The notes below the pieces were generated by a model that saw only the letters and a list, made by a program, of their open reading frames with translations, was not told the DNA's origin and ran no database searches. Shown here piece after piece: positions 55,154 through 64,000 of a stretch of 64,000 nt of DNA; position 1 is the first letter of the stretch; every line of letters begins with the position of its first letter. Source of the stretch: Paenibacillus psychroresistens (GTDB lineage Bacteria > Bacillota > Bacilli > Paenibacillales > NBRC-103111). The translations under genes were made by a program, and so were the position numbers. The DNA lies in the NCBI RefSeq assembly GCF_009728935.1, contig NZ_CP034235.1, positions 7,837,501 through 7,901,500 of the forward strand. Direction: 5' to 3'.

Positions 55154-56638
55154 ATGCTACACTCTGCCAAACAAATAACCGCCTCATTTCATGCGGAATT
55201 ATATAAACTCATACCCGAAAGCCATTTACTTCGTAAGATTCATGAAGTTGTGGATTTTTCGTTTGTCCATGAACTTGTGCGATGCTCCTATTGCGAATAT
55301 TATGGAAGACCCGCAAATGAACCTGAATTGTTGTTTCGTCTCTTGTTTCTGCAGATTCTCTATGGATTATCTGACGAAAGGATGATACAAGATGCTCAAG
55401 TGAATCTAGCTTACAAATGGTTCATAGGGTTGAACCCCGAGGAAGCCCTTCCAGATGCCTCGCAGCTTTCTCGGTTTCGCAATCATCGTTTAGGCGCAAG
55501 TCAAATTGACGAATTGTTGAAGGTAATAGTAAAACAATGTATTGAAAAAGGATTGATTAAATCCAAGGCGTTAATCTTGGATTCTACGCATTCTCTAGCA
55601 GCGAGTCAAAAGCAAAGAGCCTTAGATGTTTTGCGAGATGTGGCGAAGCGACTCTTACGAACCGTCGTTAAAAAACATCCCAAGCTCGAAAAAAAATTAC
55701 CTAGACAACCCGAGCTTAAAAAGGATCAAGCTGATGCTGAAAAGGTGATGCTGCATTATTTGGCTCAGCTCGGTGAATCGGTCGAAATATTACTCCCTGA
55801 TCATGAGGGTGCTATTTCAGAGAAATTACAGATCGCGAAGCAAATTGTTGAAGATGAACGTCTACTTGCAAACAAAGGGATTATGTCCGCCATTGACCCA
55901 GAAGCGCGATTCGGATGGAAGAGCAACACAAAATCTTTTTTTGGTTACAAGAACCATATTGCAATGACTGAAGAGGAAATTATTACAGCCGTTGAAGTGA
56001 CGGGTGGCAGTAGTGATGATGGAAAGCAATTACCGAATTTGCTCAAACAATCTTTAGAATTGGGCTTGGAAGTGAAAGAAATCCTCGGAGATACCGCTTA
56101 TTCTGGAAAAGATAATTTATCTAAATTGAAAGCACACGAAATCCAAGCCATTATTCCTCTAAACCCAATCGTACATAATGGAGGTTTGAAGCAAGAAGGG
56201 TTTGAGTATAACAAAGATGCGGACTTCGTTCTTTGTCCGGCTGGAGAACACAGTATTCGAAAAGCGCTTCAGGGAAGTAAAACGTCTGGAAACAGCCGGT
56301 CGTTGGTATTCTACTTTAATGTAGAAAAGTGCAAGACATGCCCACTCCGAGAAGGGTGTTACAAACCTGAATCCAAGAGTAAGACGTATTCGATTCGAAT
56401 CATTGCCGAGCAATTTAAGGATCACATGGCATTCGAGAAGAGTGAGTCATTTAAAAAACGAATGAAACGGCGACCAATTATTGAACACAAAAATGCCGAA
56501 TTAAAAAGACATCATGGGCTGGCCAAGGCGAAATACCGTGGTCTCTTTCGCATGCGAATGCAAACACTCCTCACGATATTTGTAGTAAACGTCAAGCGAA
56601 TGATAAAGCTAATGGACAAAATGCAGCCAACCTCTTGA
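55154..56638 (+). CDS. IS1182-family transposase
   Basis: The 494-residue DDE transposase begins with a helical DUF772-type domain (L-F-R-L-L-F-L-Q-I-L-Y-G-L-S-D-E-R) containing P-D-A-S-Q-L-S-R-F-R. The DDE core shows L-I-L-D-S-T, L-G-D-T-A-Y-S-G-K and I-I-E-H-K-N-A-E, the C-terminal catalytic Glu region. Zinc-like C-P-x-R-E-G-C-Y lies between. It has no frameshift and is preceded by GAGTGAG, so it may still be active. Confidence 0.93.
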   Translation: MLHSAKQITASFHAELYKLIPESHLLRKIHEVVDFSFVHELVRCSYCEYYGRPANEPELLFRLLFLQILYGLSDERMIQDAQVNLAYKWFIGLNPEEALPDASQLSRFRNHRLGASQIDELLKVIVKQCIEKGLIKSKALILDSTHSLAASQKQRALDVLRDVAKRLLRTVVKKHPKLEKKLPRQPELKKDQADAEKVMLHYLAQLGESVEILLPDHEGAISEKLQIAKQIVEDERLLANKGIMSAIDPEARFGWKSNTKSFFGYKNHIAMTEEEIITAVEVTGGSSDDGKQLPNLLKQSLELGLEVKEILGDTAYSGKDNLSKLKAHEIQAIIPLNPIVHNGGLKQEGFEYNKDADFVLCPAGEHSIRKALQGSKTSGNSRSLVFYFNVEKCKTCPLREGCYKPESKSKTYSIRIIAEQFKDHMAFEKSESFKKRMKRRPIIEHKNAELKRHHGLAKAKYRGLFRMRMQTLLTIFVVNVKRMIKLMDKMQPTS

Positions 56639-56657
56639 AGAGGATAGCTGCATTTTT
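56619..56657 (+). terminator. Terminator of the transposase gene
   Basis: A nested stem: AATGCAGC and GCTGCATT outer arms with CCTCTT/AAGAGG inside, followed by TTTTTT. The outer arm overlaps the transposase stop region. Confidence 0.78.
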
Positions 56658-56737
56658 TGGATAGAATCTCAGTTTTCTTGTATAAATTTAATTCCATACT
56701 TCTAAAAAAGCTAAATACGTGCTTTTTGCAGTGCTCT

Positions 56738-57838
56738 CTCATTAGTTGGGTTTAATTCAATCGATTTATCGAGATATTCTAAAGCCTCCATGTATTGAGT
56801 ATTGTTGACATAGGCACTTCCCATAGCGGAATAAATATCTGCTGATTTACTATCAATTTGAATTGCTTTATTAAAAGTTGCTTTAGCGTTATCGAAATCT
56901 CCTAATTTACTATAGTTATATAGCACCCACGTATATAATTCCATATGATCCGTATGCTTTTTTAATAGATCATTAAAGAGATCCAGTGAAAGATTATAAT
57001 ACCCATAGTTATAGTGAAGCTGGCCTAGCTTGATCTGGGCTTCTAGATTATGCGGGAACATTTTGCTAGTTTCTTCATCAAACTTCTTAATGTCCTCGTA
57101 CTGTCCTGACTTTTCGAGAATCGTTGCTTTTAACAGATAGGCATCATACTTATCCAAATTATTCGCAATCACAGTATCCGCATACGCTAAAGCTTCCTGC
57201 TTTTGTTCAAGCTGCAGCAGAGTGGAAACTTTATAATCGGCAGCTTCCAAATCATTAGGTTTAGCTCTTAAATAAATATTAAATTCTTTTAGCGCTACAT
57301 TATATTTTTGATTATTGTAATTGACCGCTCCTCTGCCATAATAGGCACTGTCACAATCTTTATTCAATTTTATTGCTAAATCATAATACACTAGGGCTTC
57401 ATCCCCGCGGCTTAAGCCATACAAAGCATTGCCTTTATTGACGTATTCCGCATCTGTATTGGGCAGGATTAAGAGAGCCTTTTCTATATACTTCAAGCTT
57501 TCCTCATGTTTTCCCAGCTCGTTATAAGCCCAGCTTAAATTATTAAAGGGGGTATCCAGATGCCCCGTTGATTTCTTCTCTTCAGTCAGATCTCTTAAAC
57601 TAGGGTCGACCTGATAAACGTTATCTAAAGCTTTCTTGAAATAAACGATCGCTTCTTCAGGCTTATCCTGATCCATTAGCTTATAGCCCAAATCGTTATT
57701 CTTCGTAACCTCATTTACCTGTGAGTTGTTCTTCTTCTGTCCGGGGATGCCATCATTCATAATTCCGGTACAACCATATAACAAACACGCGCAAACTAAG
57801 CATGCAAAAACCATCAAGTTTCTACTATTCTTCTTCAA
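56738..57838 (-). pseudogene. 5' half of the IS-split TPR-S41 peptidase gene (TPR lipoprotein part)
   Basis: The frame opens at TTG 57838 with GAGGG upstream and runs 367 native codons to N-P-T-N-E at the insertion; the extra eight residues (R-A-L-Q-K-A-R-I) to the stop at 56711 come from the IS. A lipoprotein signal ends in L-L-Y-G-C near residue 23. The rest is about eight tetratricopeptide repeats (for example S-A-Y-Y-G-R-G-A-V-N-Y-N, A-L-E-Y-L-D-K-S-I-E-L-N-P). Joined in frame with the half at 53916, it gives a ~739-residue exported TPR-peptidase lipoprotein. The truncated TPR lipoprotein may still be made. Confidence 0.82.
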
Positions 57839-58031
57839 TATATTCCCTCATTTTACCCATCTAAGTGAGCTCTTTGCCTTTAAATGCGACTTTAGAACCA
57901 CTTTCCTGATAATACCATTTCTATGTATGAAAGAATACTATTTTCCAATTTAACGATTGGCTGCCAAGCTTAATAGCAGACTTATGCAGCACAATCGTCG
58001 AATAAAAATCAATTTACTTCTTTACTCCGGC

Positions 58032-60356
58032 TTACTCATTCTTGTCATAAGCATTGATTTGATCCATAGCTGCTTGCATAGTTTCAGTAACTTTGAAATC
58101 ACTGCCTTGGCCCTGCCCTTTGGGTAATGTCAGCAAATGCTTGGTTTTTTCTTGGACGAGCGCATAAATTTGCTTAGCTTCCGTGAAATATTTATCTTTT
58201 AATGCTATATCATTATCTTTAAGCGCCTGATCCCCATACTTTAAATCGAAACTTAAAAGTCGCTCATAGAAGCTCTCGCGGGATTTTTCCGGAGTGGGAC
58301 CTATTATCTGCGTATCCCATGGAAAATGCTGAGTCGCCAAAAGCAATACATCATGCATTTTTGCTGTTTGCTGCTTTAATTCATATAACTGATACTCAAA
58401 ATCCAGCCCTTGGCGGTTGAATGGCTCTTTGCGCCTTAAATCCTGGTTAAACTTAACCGCTTGGTCATAAAAGGATTCATCCTTGGTTTGATCGTAGCCT
58501 TGCAGCATCAAATTAGTTTTGAGATTTAAAAAATCTGGATGATTGGGCTTTTTAGCTAGCGCACTATCTAGAGCCGCTGTTATTTCCTCGTAAGGTTTAT
58601 TTTGGGTAATGGCAAAATTAGCTTTTTTATAAGCACGATCCGCACTTAAGGCCATGGAAGCAATGATCAGAATAAATACCCCAATCAAGGTAACTACTCC
58701 CGGATATATCCAGCGCATAGGCTTGATTAGCCCCGTACGACGCCACTGAATATCTCTAAATGGTATTGAAGCTACCATCCCGCCAAAGCATAAGAATACA
58801 ATGCATGCCAAGTAGACATAGCTAATATCGAAGTCTAATAAACTATGTACCATTATAGACAAACTTACGATATAAAAGACCAATCTAGGGTCAGTGTCAT
58901 CTGAGCCTTTATTGAAATATTGTCTAAAATATAAAAAGTATAAGAAACCAAGAAAACCAACCAAAGCTATAAATCCGATAATACCAACCTCTACCAAATA
59001 TTGCAGTGGGAAATTATGAGCTTGTCTGCTGGTATAAGGATTGTTTTGATATTTCTCATACAGCGTTGCCCAACCGCCTCCACCCGAACCAAATGGATAA
59101 TGTTCAACTACCTTAAGCGCATCCTTATAAAAGGTTCCTCTTTCCAAAACACTGTGCTGCTGAAAATTAATCGTTTCCACTCGAACACGTAAAGACTCTG
59201 GCAAGAGTTTGGTTACTCCAGTATCACTCACTATTAATATTACGCTGATCACTCCAAGGACAACTAAGCCTACAGGGAAGAGAACTGTTAAATTCTTATG
59301 AGCCCTTCTATTGTTGAGCTTTCTTAGAATAAAAGGAATAACATAGTAATGAATAAGGGAAGCAATAACGGCCATTATACAAGAAACCAGCACAAGTCTG
59401 CTCCAACCAGGCCATGAAGTATGACTGAAAACCGAATACTTATTAGTCGCATGTCCTGTTTCATACAGCTGCGCATTACTCGTATTAATGGGTGTAGCAA
59501 TGTCTATAAGCTTGCCTGTCAAACTAACTCCTAGGATTATCGAAATAATGAGATATAGCGACATTTGCAGCTGGCGAAGGAAGGAAACGAAAGGTAAAAT
59601 AAGCACGAAAATAACCGGCAGCAATACATAAGCGCCACGAGATTGTGTCAGCCAGAATGAGCTCATAATTGGAACCAGCATCATACTGTGGGCCATAACC
59701 CAATACCATTTGCGACTGGAGACTACCAAATACAAGCTCGCAAAGAAAATAGCCAATAAAAAAGCAGCATAGGCATTGGCATACTGAAATATGGAGGTTA
59801 TCCTCAGCCCTTGATCGAACATAACCGCATTATAATAGAATGCATTTCCAAACATATTCATATACCCATAAAGCACAATATAGTATCCTGCAAGTACAAT
59901 CGCGAGCTGGATAATTGTTGAGCCAAGCTTGCCTTGAGTAAGATAACTGCCAAATAAAAAGAATATAGCATACAAGCTGCTTATTAAAACCATGTTGCTT
60001 GCAAGCTGCTGTGAAGCCGCTGGAATCAATGATAACAAATAGAATAACGGAATCGTCCAAACGGCGACACTTAAAACATCTCGCCAGTTACGTAAACGCC
60101 ATTTGTTCCATAGTGAGACAGATAGAACCAATAAGAAAATGGAACTCCATATAATCGCTCCATAAATGCGCCCTTCATATGTTTCCGTATATCCGTTGAA
60201 TAACCCTGGACCAGTTTTATAGCTAAACGGAGCCGTAAACAAGAACAAAATAATAAAAATAATACTAGCCCAGAAAACCAAAGACTCTTTTTCTTTTAAA
60301 AATTGGCCTTCAATTAGAGGGCTTTTAAGACTTTTTTCTTGTGCAGCTGCTTTCAT
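58032..60356 (-). CDS. O-antigen-ligase-like (Wzy_C) membrane protein with TPR-like tail
   Basis: The ATG at 60356 follows AGAAGGGG at 7 bp; the in-frame ATG at 60374 includes that site. About 774 residues. Ten or more membrane helices (residues ~25-590) hold a Wzy_C-type loop (Y-P-F-G-S-G-G-G-G-W-A-T-L-Y, R-Q-A-H-N-F-P-L-Q). A cytosolic or external C-terminal helical region (~595-774) resembles TPRs. Such proteins ligate or polymerise surface glycans, or act as glycosyltransferases. The TPR-lipoprotein gene lies downstream on the same strand, suggesting joint work at the envelope. Confidence 0.8.
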   Translation of the reverse strand: MKAAAQEKSLKSPLIEGQFLKEKESLVFWASIIFIILFLFTAPFSYKTGPGLFNGYTETYEGRIYGAIIWSSIFLLVLSVSLWNKWRLRNWRDVLSVAVWTIPLFYLLSLIPAASQQLASNMVLISSLYAIFFLFGSYLTQGKLGSTIIQLAIVLAGYYIVLYGYMNMFGNAFYYNAVMFDQGLRITSIFQYANAYAAFLLAIFFASLYLVVSSRKWYWVMAHSMMLVPIMSSFWLTQSRGAYVLLPVIFVLILPFVSFLRQLQMSLYLIISIILGVSLTGKLIDIATPINTSNAQLYETGHATNKYSVFSHTSWPGWSRLVLVSCIMAVIASLIHYYVIPFILRKLNNRRAHKNLTVLFPVGLVVLGVISVILIVSDTGVTKLLPESLRVRVETINFQQHSVLERGTFYKDALKVVEHYPFGSGGGGWATLYEKYQNNPYTSRQAHNFPLQYLVEVGIIGFIALVGFLGFLYFLYFRQYFNKGSDDTDPRLVFYIVSLSIMVHSLLDFDISYVYLACIVFLCFGGMVASIPFRDIQWRRTGLIKPMRWIYPGVVTLIGVFILIIASMALSADRAYKKANFAITQNKPYEEITAALDSALAKKPNHPDFLNLKTNLMLQGYDQTKDESFYDQAVKFNQDLRRKEPFNRQGLDFEYQLYELKQQTAKMHDVLLLATQHFPWDTQIIGPTPEKSRESFYERLLSFDLKYGDQALKDNDIALKDKYFTEAKQIYALVQEKTKHLLTLPKGQGQGSDFKVTETMQAAMDQINAYDKNE

Positions 60357-60509
60357 TTGAAAACCCCTTCTCATTTGATGCCTTTATCATAGCATAAATG
60401 GAATAATAAGGGTAAATTTCGCCATGAATCGACAAAAAAAGAGAGATAGTTTCTCTCCCTGATTTGAAGTATAATCGAGCTAACTTTCTATAATACAAGG
60501 AGATTAATT

Positions 60510-60803
60510 ATGACAGATATTCTGATCGGACCGATTGAACACTATGCTAAATTCCCTGCTGAGATTTATATCGATCGTAAACCTTTTTATCTAATGGAAG
60601 AAGGCGAGGGCTATACCTTAATGTCGCGTATTTGCCCTCATGCGGGTGATACCGTGGATCTCGAGGATGGCGGTTTAGTCTGCCCCATGCATGGTTGGAC
60701 CTTCGAGCTTCATACTGGACGCTGCCAGCACATTCCGAGTCTAAAGCTTACAAGCTATGAAGTCCATCTGCAAGAAGGCAATCTTATCGTCAAGATGCCT
60801 TAA
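60510..60803 (+). CDS. Rieske 2Fe-2S ferredoxin-like protein
   Basis: The 97-residue protein has both Rieske cluster motifs, C-P-H-A-G (first Cys-His pair) and C-P-M-H-G-W-T-F (second pair). Single-domain Rieske proteins are electron-transfer partners of oxygenases or nitrite reductases. AAGGAG precedes the ATG. No partner enzyme is adjacent. Its 3' end overlaps the converging peptidase gene by 14 bp. Confidence 0.92.
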   Translation: MTDILIGPIEHYAKFPAEIYIDRKPFYLMEEGEGYTLMSRICPHAGDTVDLEDGGLVCPMHGWTFELHTGRCQHIPSLKLTSYEVHLQEGNLIVKMP

Positions 60804-61638
60804 GCTGAAAGGTATCTCCACCCTCTATGGTTCCTGTTTTGAAGCCTTTCGAGAACCATTCTTTTCTTTGCGTGGATGTCCCGTGTGTGAAGCTCTCTGG
60901 TACAACATACCCTTGAGCTTTTTTCTGGATGCTGTCATCCCCGACAGCACTCGCTGCAGTTAATGCTTCTTCAAGATCACCCGCTTCTAAATAACCCAAT
61001 CCCTGTGCATGATTGGCCCAAACGCCTGCTAGATAATCAGCCTGCAATTCAAACCTAACCAGATATTCATTGAACTCTGTTTCACTCATTTTCTGTTGAA
61101 GCGGCATGATTTCATCCGTAGTGCCTAGAAGAGTTTGGACATGGTGACCCACTTCATGGGCAATCACATAAGCCATGGCAAAATCGCCCGGAGCCTGAAA
61201 TTGCTGACGGAGTTCATCATAAAAGCTCAAGTCAATGTATAGCTTCTGATCACCAGGACAATAGAACGGCCCTACGGAAGCCCCGGCTTCTCCACAGGCG
61301 GACTGAACACTATCCGTATACAGAACCAATGTAGGGTCTTCATAAGTTAAACCCTGCTGTGTGAAAATATCATTCCAAACATCCTCTGTATCCGCTAATA
61401 CAACGGACACGAATTCCGCAAGCTCCTGTTCTTCTGCGGTTTGTTCATAAGGGATTGTCGTATCTGATCCTGTACCGGTAACACTATTCAGCAGATCTGC
61501 TGGATTTCCGCCGCTAAGCAGCGTTACAATAATCACTATAATTATGCCGCCTAAACCGCCGCCTACAAGCTTTGACCCGCCACCTCTGCCCCTGCGATCT
61601 TCAACATTTGCGCTCGCTCTTCTGCCTCTCCATTGCAT
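60790..61638 (-). CDS. Neutral zinc metallopeptidase (YpfJ-like)
   Basis: The 282-residue protein has a short basic N-terminus, one membrane helix (~27-43, G-G-I-I-I-V-I-I-V-T-L-L), and a zinc peptidase domain with H-E-V-G-H-H. A downstream E-L-Q-A-D-Y-L-A-G-V-W holds the third ligand region. Two cysteines (A-C-G, Y-C-P) may form a disulfide, suggesting the domain is outside the membrane. GGGAGG precedes the ATG. Substrate unknown. Confidence 0.92.
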   Translation of the reverse strand: MQWRGRRASANVEDRRGRGGGSKLVGGGLGGIIIVIIVTLLSGGNPADLLNSVTGTGSDTTIPYEQTAEEQELAEFVSVVLADTEDVWNDIFTQQGLTYEDPTLVLYTDSVQSACGEAGASVGPFYCPGDQKLYIDLSFYDELRQQFQAPGDFAMAYVIAHEVGHHVQTLLGTTDEIMPLQQKMSETEFNEYLVRFELQADYLAGVWANHAQGLGYLEAGDLEEALTAASAVGDDSIQKKAQGYVVPESFTHGTSTQRKEWFSKGFKTGTIEGGDTFQLKAS

Positions 61639-61702
61639 ATAAAGGCCTCCCTCGATTAATTTATATAAAATGTATACCCTAAACGGAAAGTTTTATAACT
61701 CA

Positions 61703-61737
61703 AAAAACCACCTACCATCATTTTCGACGAGAGGTGG
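61703..61737 (-). terminator. Terminator of the epimerase-like gene
   Basis: Arms CCACCT and AGGTGG (61708-61713, 61732-61737) with a TTTTTT tract on the minus strand, about 35 bp after the stop codon. Confidence 0.72.
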
Positions 61738-61770
61738 GGCCTTCTAGCCTATTCTATTCCACTTAACTCT

Positions 61771-62787
61771 CTAGCCTTTTATTCTCCATATAGCAGCATC
61801 CAATTCTAGAACAACCTTATCACACCAGCTATCAAATTCCGTGTCTTCTGTTTGAAGCTCGGGATGGGCTAGAATGTACGCGATCGTTTGTTTAATACCT
61901 TGGTCAAGCCGCGTGGTTGCCTCGAATCCAGGGACAAGTCTTTTCAGCTTGGAGTTGTCAAAAACGACTGAGTTAGCTTTGTCTCCTAACAAACCACCCC
62001 GGTAATCCTCATCGCTGCATGCAGCCAAGAAATCAGATGAAACATGAACGGCATTAAGCTTAACTCCTAAAGCATCCGCAATGATTTCATGGATTTGATT
62101 CCAGGTTACCGTCTCATCTGTAGTGATATGAACAGACTCCCCAATTGCATGAATATTACCCATTAAACCAATGAAGCCTTTAGCAAAATCACTGTTATGT
62201 GTCATGGTCCACAGAGAAGTCCCATCTCCATGTATAATCACAGGCTTATTCTCTAGCATACGCTTAGCAACCTGCCAGCTTCCTTTGCTACCATGTACAC
62301 CAAGCGGAATCGAACGTTCGTCATAGGTGTGGCTGGGTCTGATGATCGTGATCGGAAAGCCATTCTCCCGATATTGCTTAATTAAATACTCTTCGCAAGC
62401 AATCTTGTTGCGGGAGTACTCCCAGTATGGGTTCGATAGTGGAGTTCCCTCTGTAATTCTGTAGTCTGATAATGGCGTTTGGTAAGCAGAAGCCGAGCTG
62501 ATAAAGATAAACTGTTTGGTTTTACCGTTAAATAAACGGAAATCTCTTTCCAATTGAGCCACACCAAAGGCAATAAAATCAGCAACGACATCAAACTGAT
62601 GGTTCTCAATTAGCTTAGCTACGTTGGCTTCATCATTAATATCCGCTTTAATAATGTTCACTCCAGCAGGCAGGTTCTCATTCCGATTGCCTCTATTGAG
62701 TAGATAAAGCTCACAGCCTTCTTCTAACAGCTGCTTGGTAATGCCCGAGCTAATAATTCCCGTTCCACCGATAAATAGTACCTTCAT
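61771..62787 (-). CDS. NAD-dependent epimerase/dehydratase (extended SDR)
   Basis: The 338-residue protein has a Rossmann motif G-G-T-G-I-I-S-S-G-I, then S-S-A-S-A-Y and Y-S-R-N-K giving the catalytic Tyr-x-x-x-Lys. Extended SDRs act on nucleotide sugars, but this atypical subgroup also includes isoflavone-reductase-like and RNA-binding forms. GGAGG precedes the ATG. It stands alone between a peptidase and the terminal kinase; substrate is unknown. Confidence 0.88.
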   Translation of the reverse strand: MKVLFIGGTGIISSGITKQLLEEGCELYLLNRGNRNENLPAGVNIIKADINDEANVAKLIENHQFDVVADFIAFGVAQLERDFRLFNGKTKQFIFISSASAYQTPLSDYRITEGTPLSNPYWEYSRNKIACEEYLIKQYRENGFPITIIRPSHTYDERSIPLGVHGSKGSWQVAKRMLENKPVIIHGDGTSLWTMTHNSDFAKGFIGLMGNIHAIGESVHITTDETVTWNQIHEIIADALGVKLNAVHVSSDFLAACSDEDYRGGLLGDKANSVVFDNSKLKRLVPGFEATTRLDQGIKQTIAYILAHPELQTEDTEFDSWCDKVVLELDAAIWRIKG

Positions 62788-62889
62788 AGTCCGCCTCCAG
62801 AGTAAATTTAATCAACCTCAACAATTAATGTAACCTTGCTGTATTACTACAATTTTACAGCAATATTATTCCATGTCAAAGACCAAATA

Positions 62890-64000
62890 TCAGTGACTAT
62901 TCATTAGAGTAAAATAGAAACGGACCCCATTATCTGTATTTTCAACGCCAAACCTGCTATCGTGCATCTCTAGAATATTCTTTACAATCGATAACCCGAG
63001 TCCCGTGCCTCCTGTTTTGCGATCTCGCGATTTTTCTGCCCTATAGAAGCGATCCCAGATTAATTTCAGGTCATCCTCTGCAATAGGGCTCCCGCTATTC
63101 TCTATATAAATATGGACCTTATTTTCGAGCTTACTGGTGCCTATTGTAATACTGCCTTCATAATCCGTATGCCTTATTGCGTTATTCAGAATGTTGGTTA
63201 TAACCTGCTCGATTCTTCTAAAATCACCGTAAACTTTGAGGGTTTCCGTTTCATGCTTAATCGTAATCCGCTTCTCCTTAATACGATTGATTAGCCTAGC
63301 CTCAACGTCACCCACAAGATCCATAATATCAAAGCTCTCTGCGTCCAGCTTGTAAGCCTTGGATTCAAGCTTAGCCAAATCAAGTAAATCCAAAACCAAG
63401 TCATCCATCTTATCAATTTCATCCAAAATGACATCAATATAATGTTCTCTTTTATGCTCGGCTATATTATCCTTAACTCCTTCGGCAAATCCTTTGATAA
63501 TTCCCAGAGGTGTTTTGAGCTCGTGCGAGACGCTTGCGACGAATTCTTTGCGCATGGTTTCAAGTAGCTTCTCTTTCTCAATATCAAGCTGCAGCTGCTC
63601 ATTAGCCACTTTTAATTCACTTAGACTAGAGCCAAGGTTTCGAGATAACCGGTTTAAGCTTACCGCCATATTTCCTAATTCATCCGTAGATTTTACCGGA
63701 ACTTCCTCGGAGAAATCCAAATTAGCCATTCTAGCAGCAACTTGATTCATCTTAATTAGGGGCTTTGTGATAATCTTAGAAAATAGCAGTGCCATAGCAG
63801 CGATAAGGATCAACGCCACAAGAAATCCATAAATATAGTAATTTTTCATTACATCAACCGCTTCTCCTACAGGCTGGAGCGACGATATGGCAAATACGTA
63901 CTCAGAAGTTCCGTCGTCTTTGGTTACTGGCTTAGCAAAAACGATATTATCCATGCCGTTTGAAGGGCTCGTATATTGAAATTGAATGGTTTTACCCGGT
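62890..64000 (-). CDS. Sensor histidine kinase, N-terminus outside window
   Basis: The frame stays open to the right edge, so the N-terminus is cut. Visible parts: end of an extracellular sensor (numbering from the internal ATG at 63954), one membrane helix (~33-55), HAMP (~60-110), HisKA with V-A-S-V-S-H-E-L-K-T-P-L, and HATPase_c with N-N-A-I-R-H, I-E-N-S-G-S and G-T-G-L-G-L-S-I-V. The overall type is like PhoR/VanS/WalK kinases. The C-terminus is complete; its response regulator gene is expected beyond the right edge. Confidence 0.92.
   Translation of the reverse strand, partial: PGKTIQFQYTSPSNGMDNIVFAKPVTKDDGTSEYVFAISSLQPVGEAVDVMKNYYIYGFLVALILIAAMALLFSKIITKPLIKMNQVAARMANLDFSEEVPVKSTDELGNMAVSLNRLSRNLGSSLSELKVANEQLQLDIEKEKLLETMRKEFVASVSHELKTPLGIIKGFAEGVKDNIAEHKREHYIDVILDEIDKMDDLVLDLLDLAKLESKAYKLDAESFDIMDLVGDVEARLINRIKEKRITIKHETETLKVYGDFRRIEQVITNILNNAIRHTDYEGSITIGTSKLENKVHIYIENSGSPIAEDDLKLIWDRFYRAEKSRDRKTGGTGLGLSIVKNILEMHDSRFGVENTDNGVRFYFTLMNSH

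Larger units (their letters stand above)
55041..56739 (+). mobile_element. IS1182-type insertion sequence, complete
   Basis: The element is 1,699 bp with 16-bp inverted ends AGAGAGCACTGCAAAA (55041-55056) and its complement (56724-56739). It is flanked by CATT direct repeats (55037-55040 and 56740-56743). The flanks can also be read as an 8-bp duplication CTCATTAG (55035-55042 and 56738-56745) with 14-bp ends. It carries one intact transposase gene and a terminator. Removing it rejoins one reading frame across the site. Confidence 0.9.

Noticed and set aside
55041..55187. Native start of the S41 peptidase at 55187
   Set aside because: This stretch lies inside the insertion sequence; the residues are accidental translation of IS sequence.
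56711..56737. Native C-terminus of the TPR protein
   Set aside because: The last eight codons and the stop are in the IS inverted repeat, so the natural protein continued into the S41 half.

Overview
The window looks like a chromosomal segment of a Paenibacillus-type, spore-forming Firmicute. The evidence is an alpha/beta small acid-soluble spore protein, several sugar ABC importers without their own ATPase, YesM/YesN- and LplB/LplC-type genes, S-layer-homology proteins, strong GGAGG ribosome binding sites and catabolite-repression (cre-like) sites. No rRNA, tRNA, phage or CRISPR locus was found. The only complete mobile element is one IS1182-type insertion sequence. The species assignment is an inference from gene content.

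Layout. 1-1.25 kb: 3' part of an SGNH hydrolase gene. 1.26-1.91 kb: a 51-bp tandem array carrying two hairpin types. 1.9-5.5 kb: a secreted coiled-coil protein, a histidine kinase/OmpR regulator pair whose regulator seems to start at ATC, a PadR regulator, and the remnant of an FtsX-like ABC permease. 5.5-14.8 kb: a carbohydrate locus with RbsD, a large TIM-barrel glycosidase-like protein, two permeases and a binding protein, diverging from an AraC regulator and a secreted modular carbohydrate-binding protein. 14.8-18.2 kb: a spore protein, an AraC remnant, a membrane diguanylate cyclase and an SLH protein. 18.3-25 kb: a regulatory island with a MalT-like LuxR regulator, two tandem response regulators with SARP/BTAD-type output, and a 7TM histidine kinase. 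Two of its promoters carry almost identical heptamer direct repeats. 25-31.2 kb: an S-layer-anchored ice-binding-like protein, and a sugar ABC operon with a divergent LacI regulator and two identical operators. 31.3-36.5 kb: efflux pumps, a luciferase-like oxidoreductase, a dinucleotide-binding reductase and a MazG-like protein. 36.5-51.8 kb: a probable alpha-mannoside or N-glycan locus (YesM/YesN, binding protein, LplB/LplC permeases, GH125, clan-A hydrolase, GH38, PTE-like hydrolase). 51.9-53.9 kb: an EcsAB-type transporter. 53.9-57.8 kb: a TPR-S41 peptidase gene split by the insertion sequence. 58-64 kb: an O-antigen-ligase-like membrane protein, a Rieske protein, a zinc metallopeptidase, an NAD-dependent epimerase-like protein and a partial histidine kinase.

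How the genes fit together. Most of the window senses, imports and breaks down carbohydrates, with each importer next to its own regulator (AraC, LacI or YesM/YesN). Importer ATPases are absent, so a shared MsmX-type ATPase encoded elsewhere is expected. The strongest leads for new biology are the covarying-hairpin array, the SARP-like promoter boxes linking the regulators at 18-25 kb, and the exactly reconstructable gene broken by the insertion sequence.
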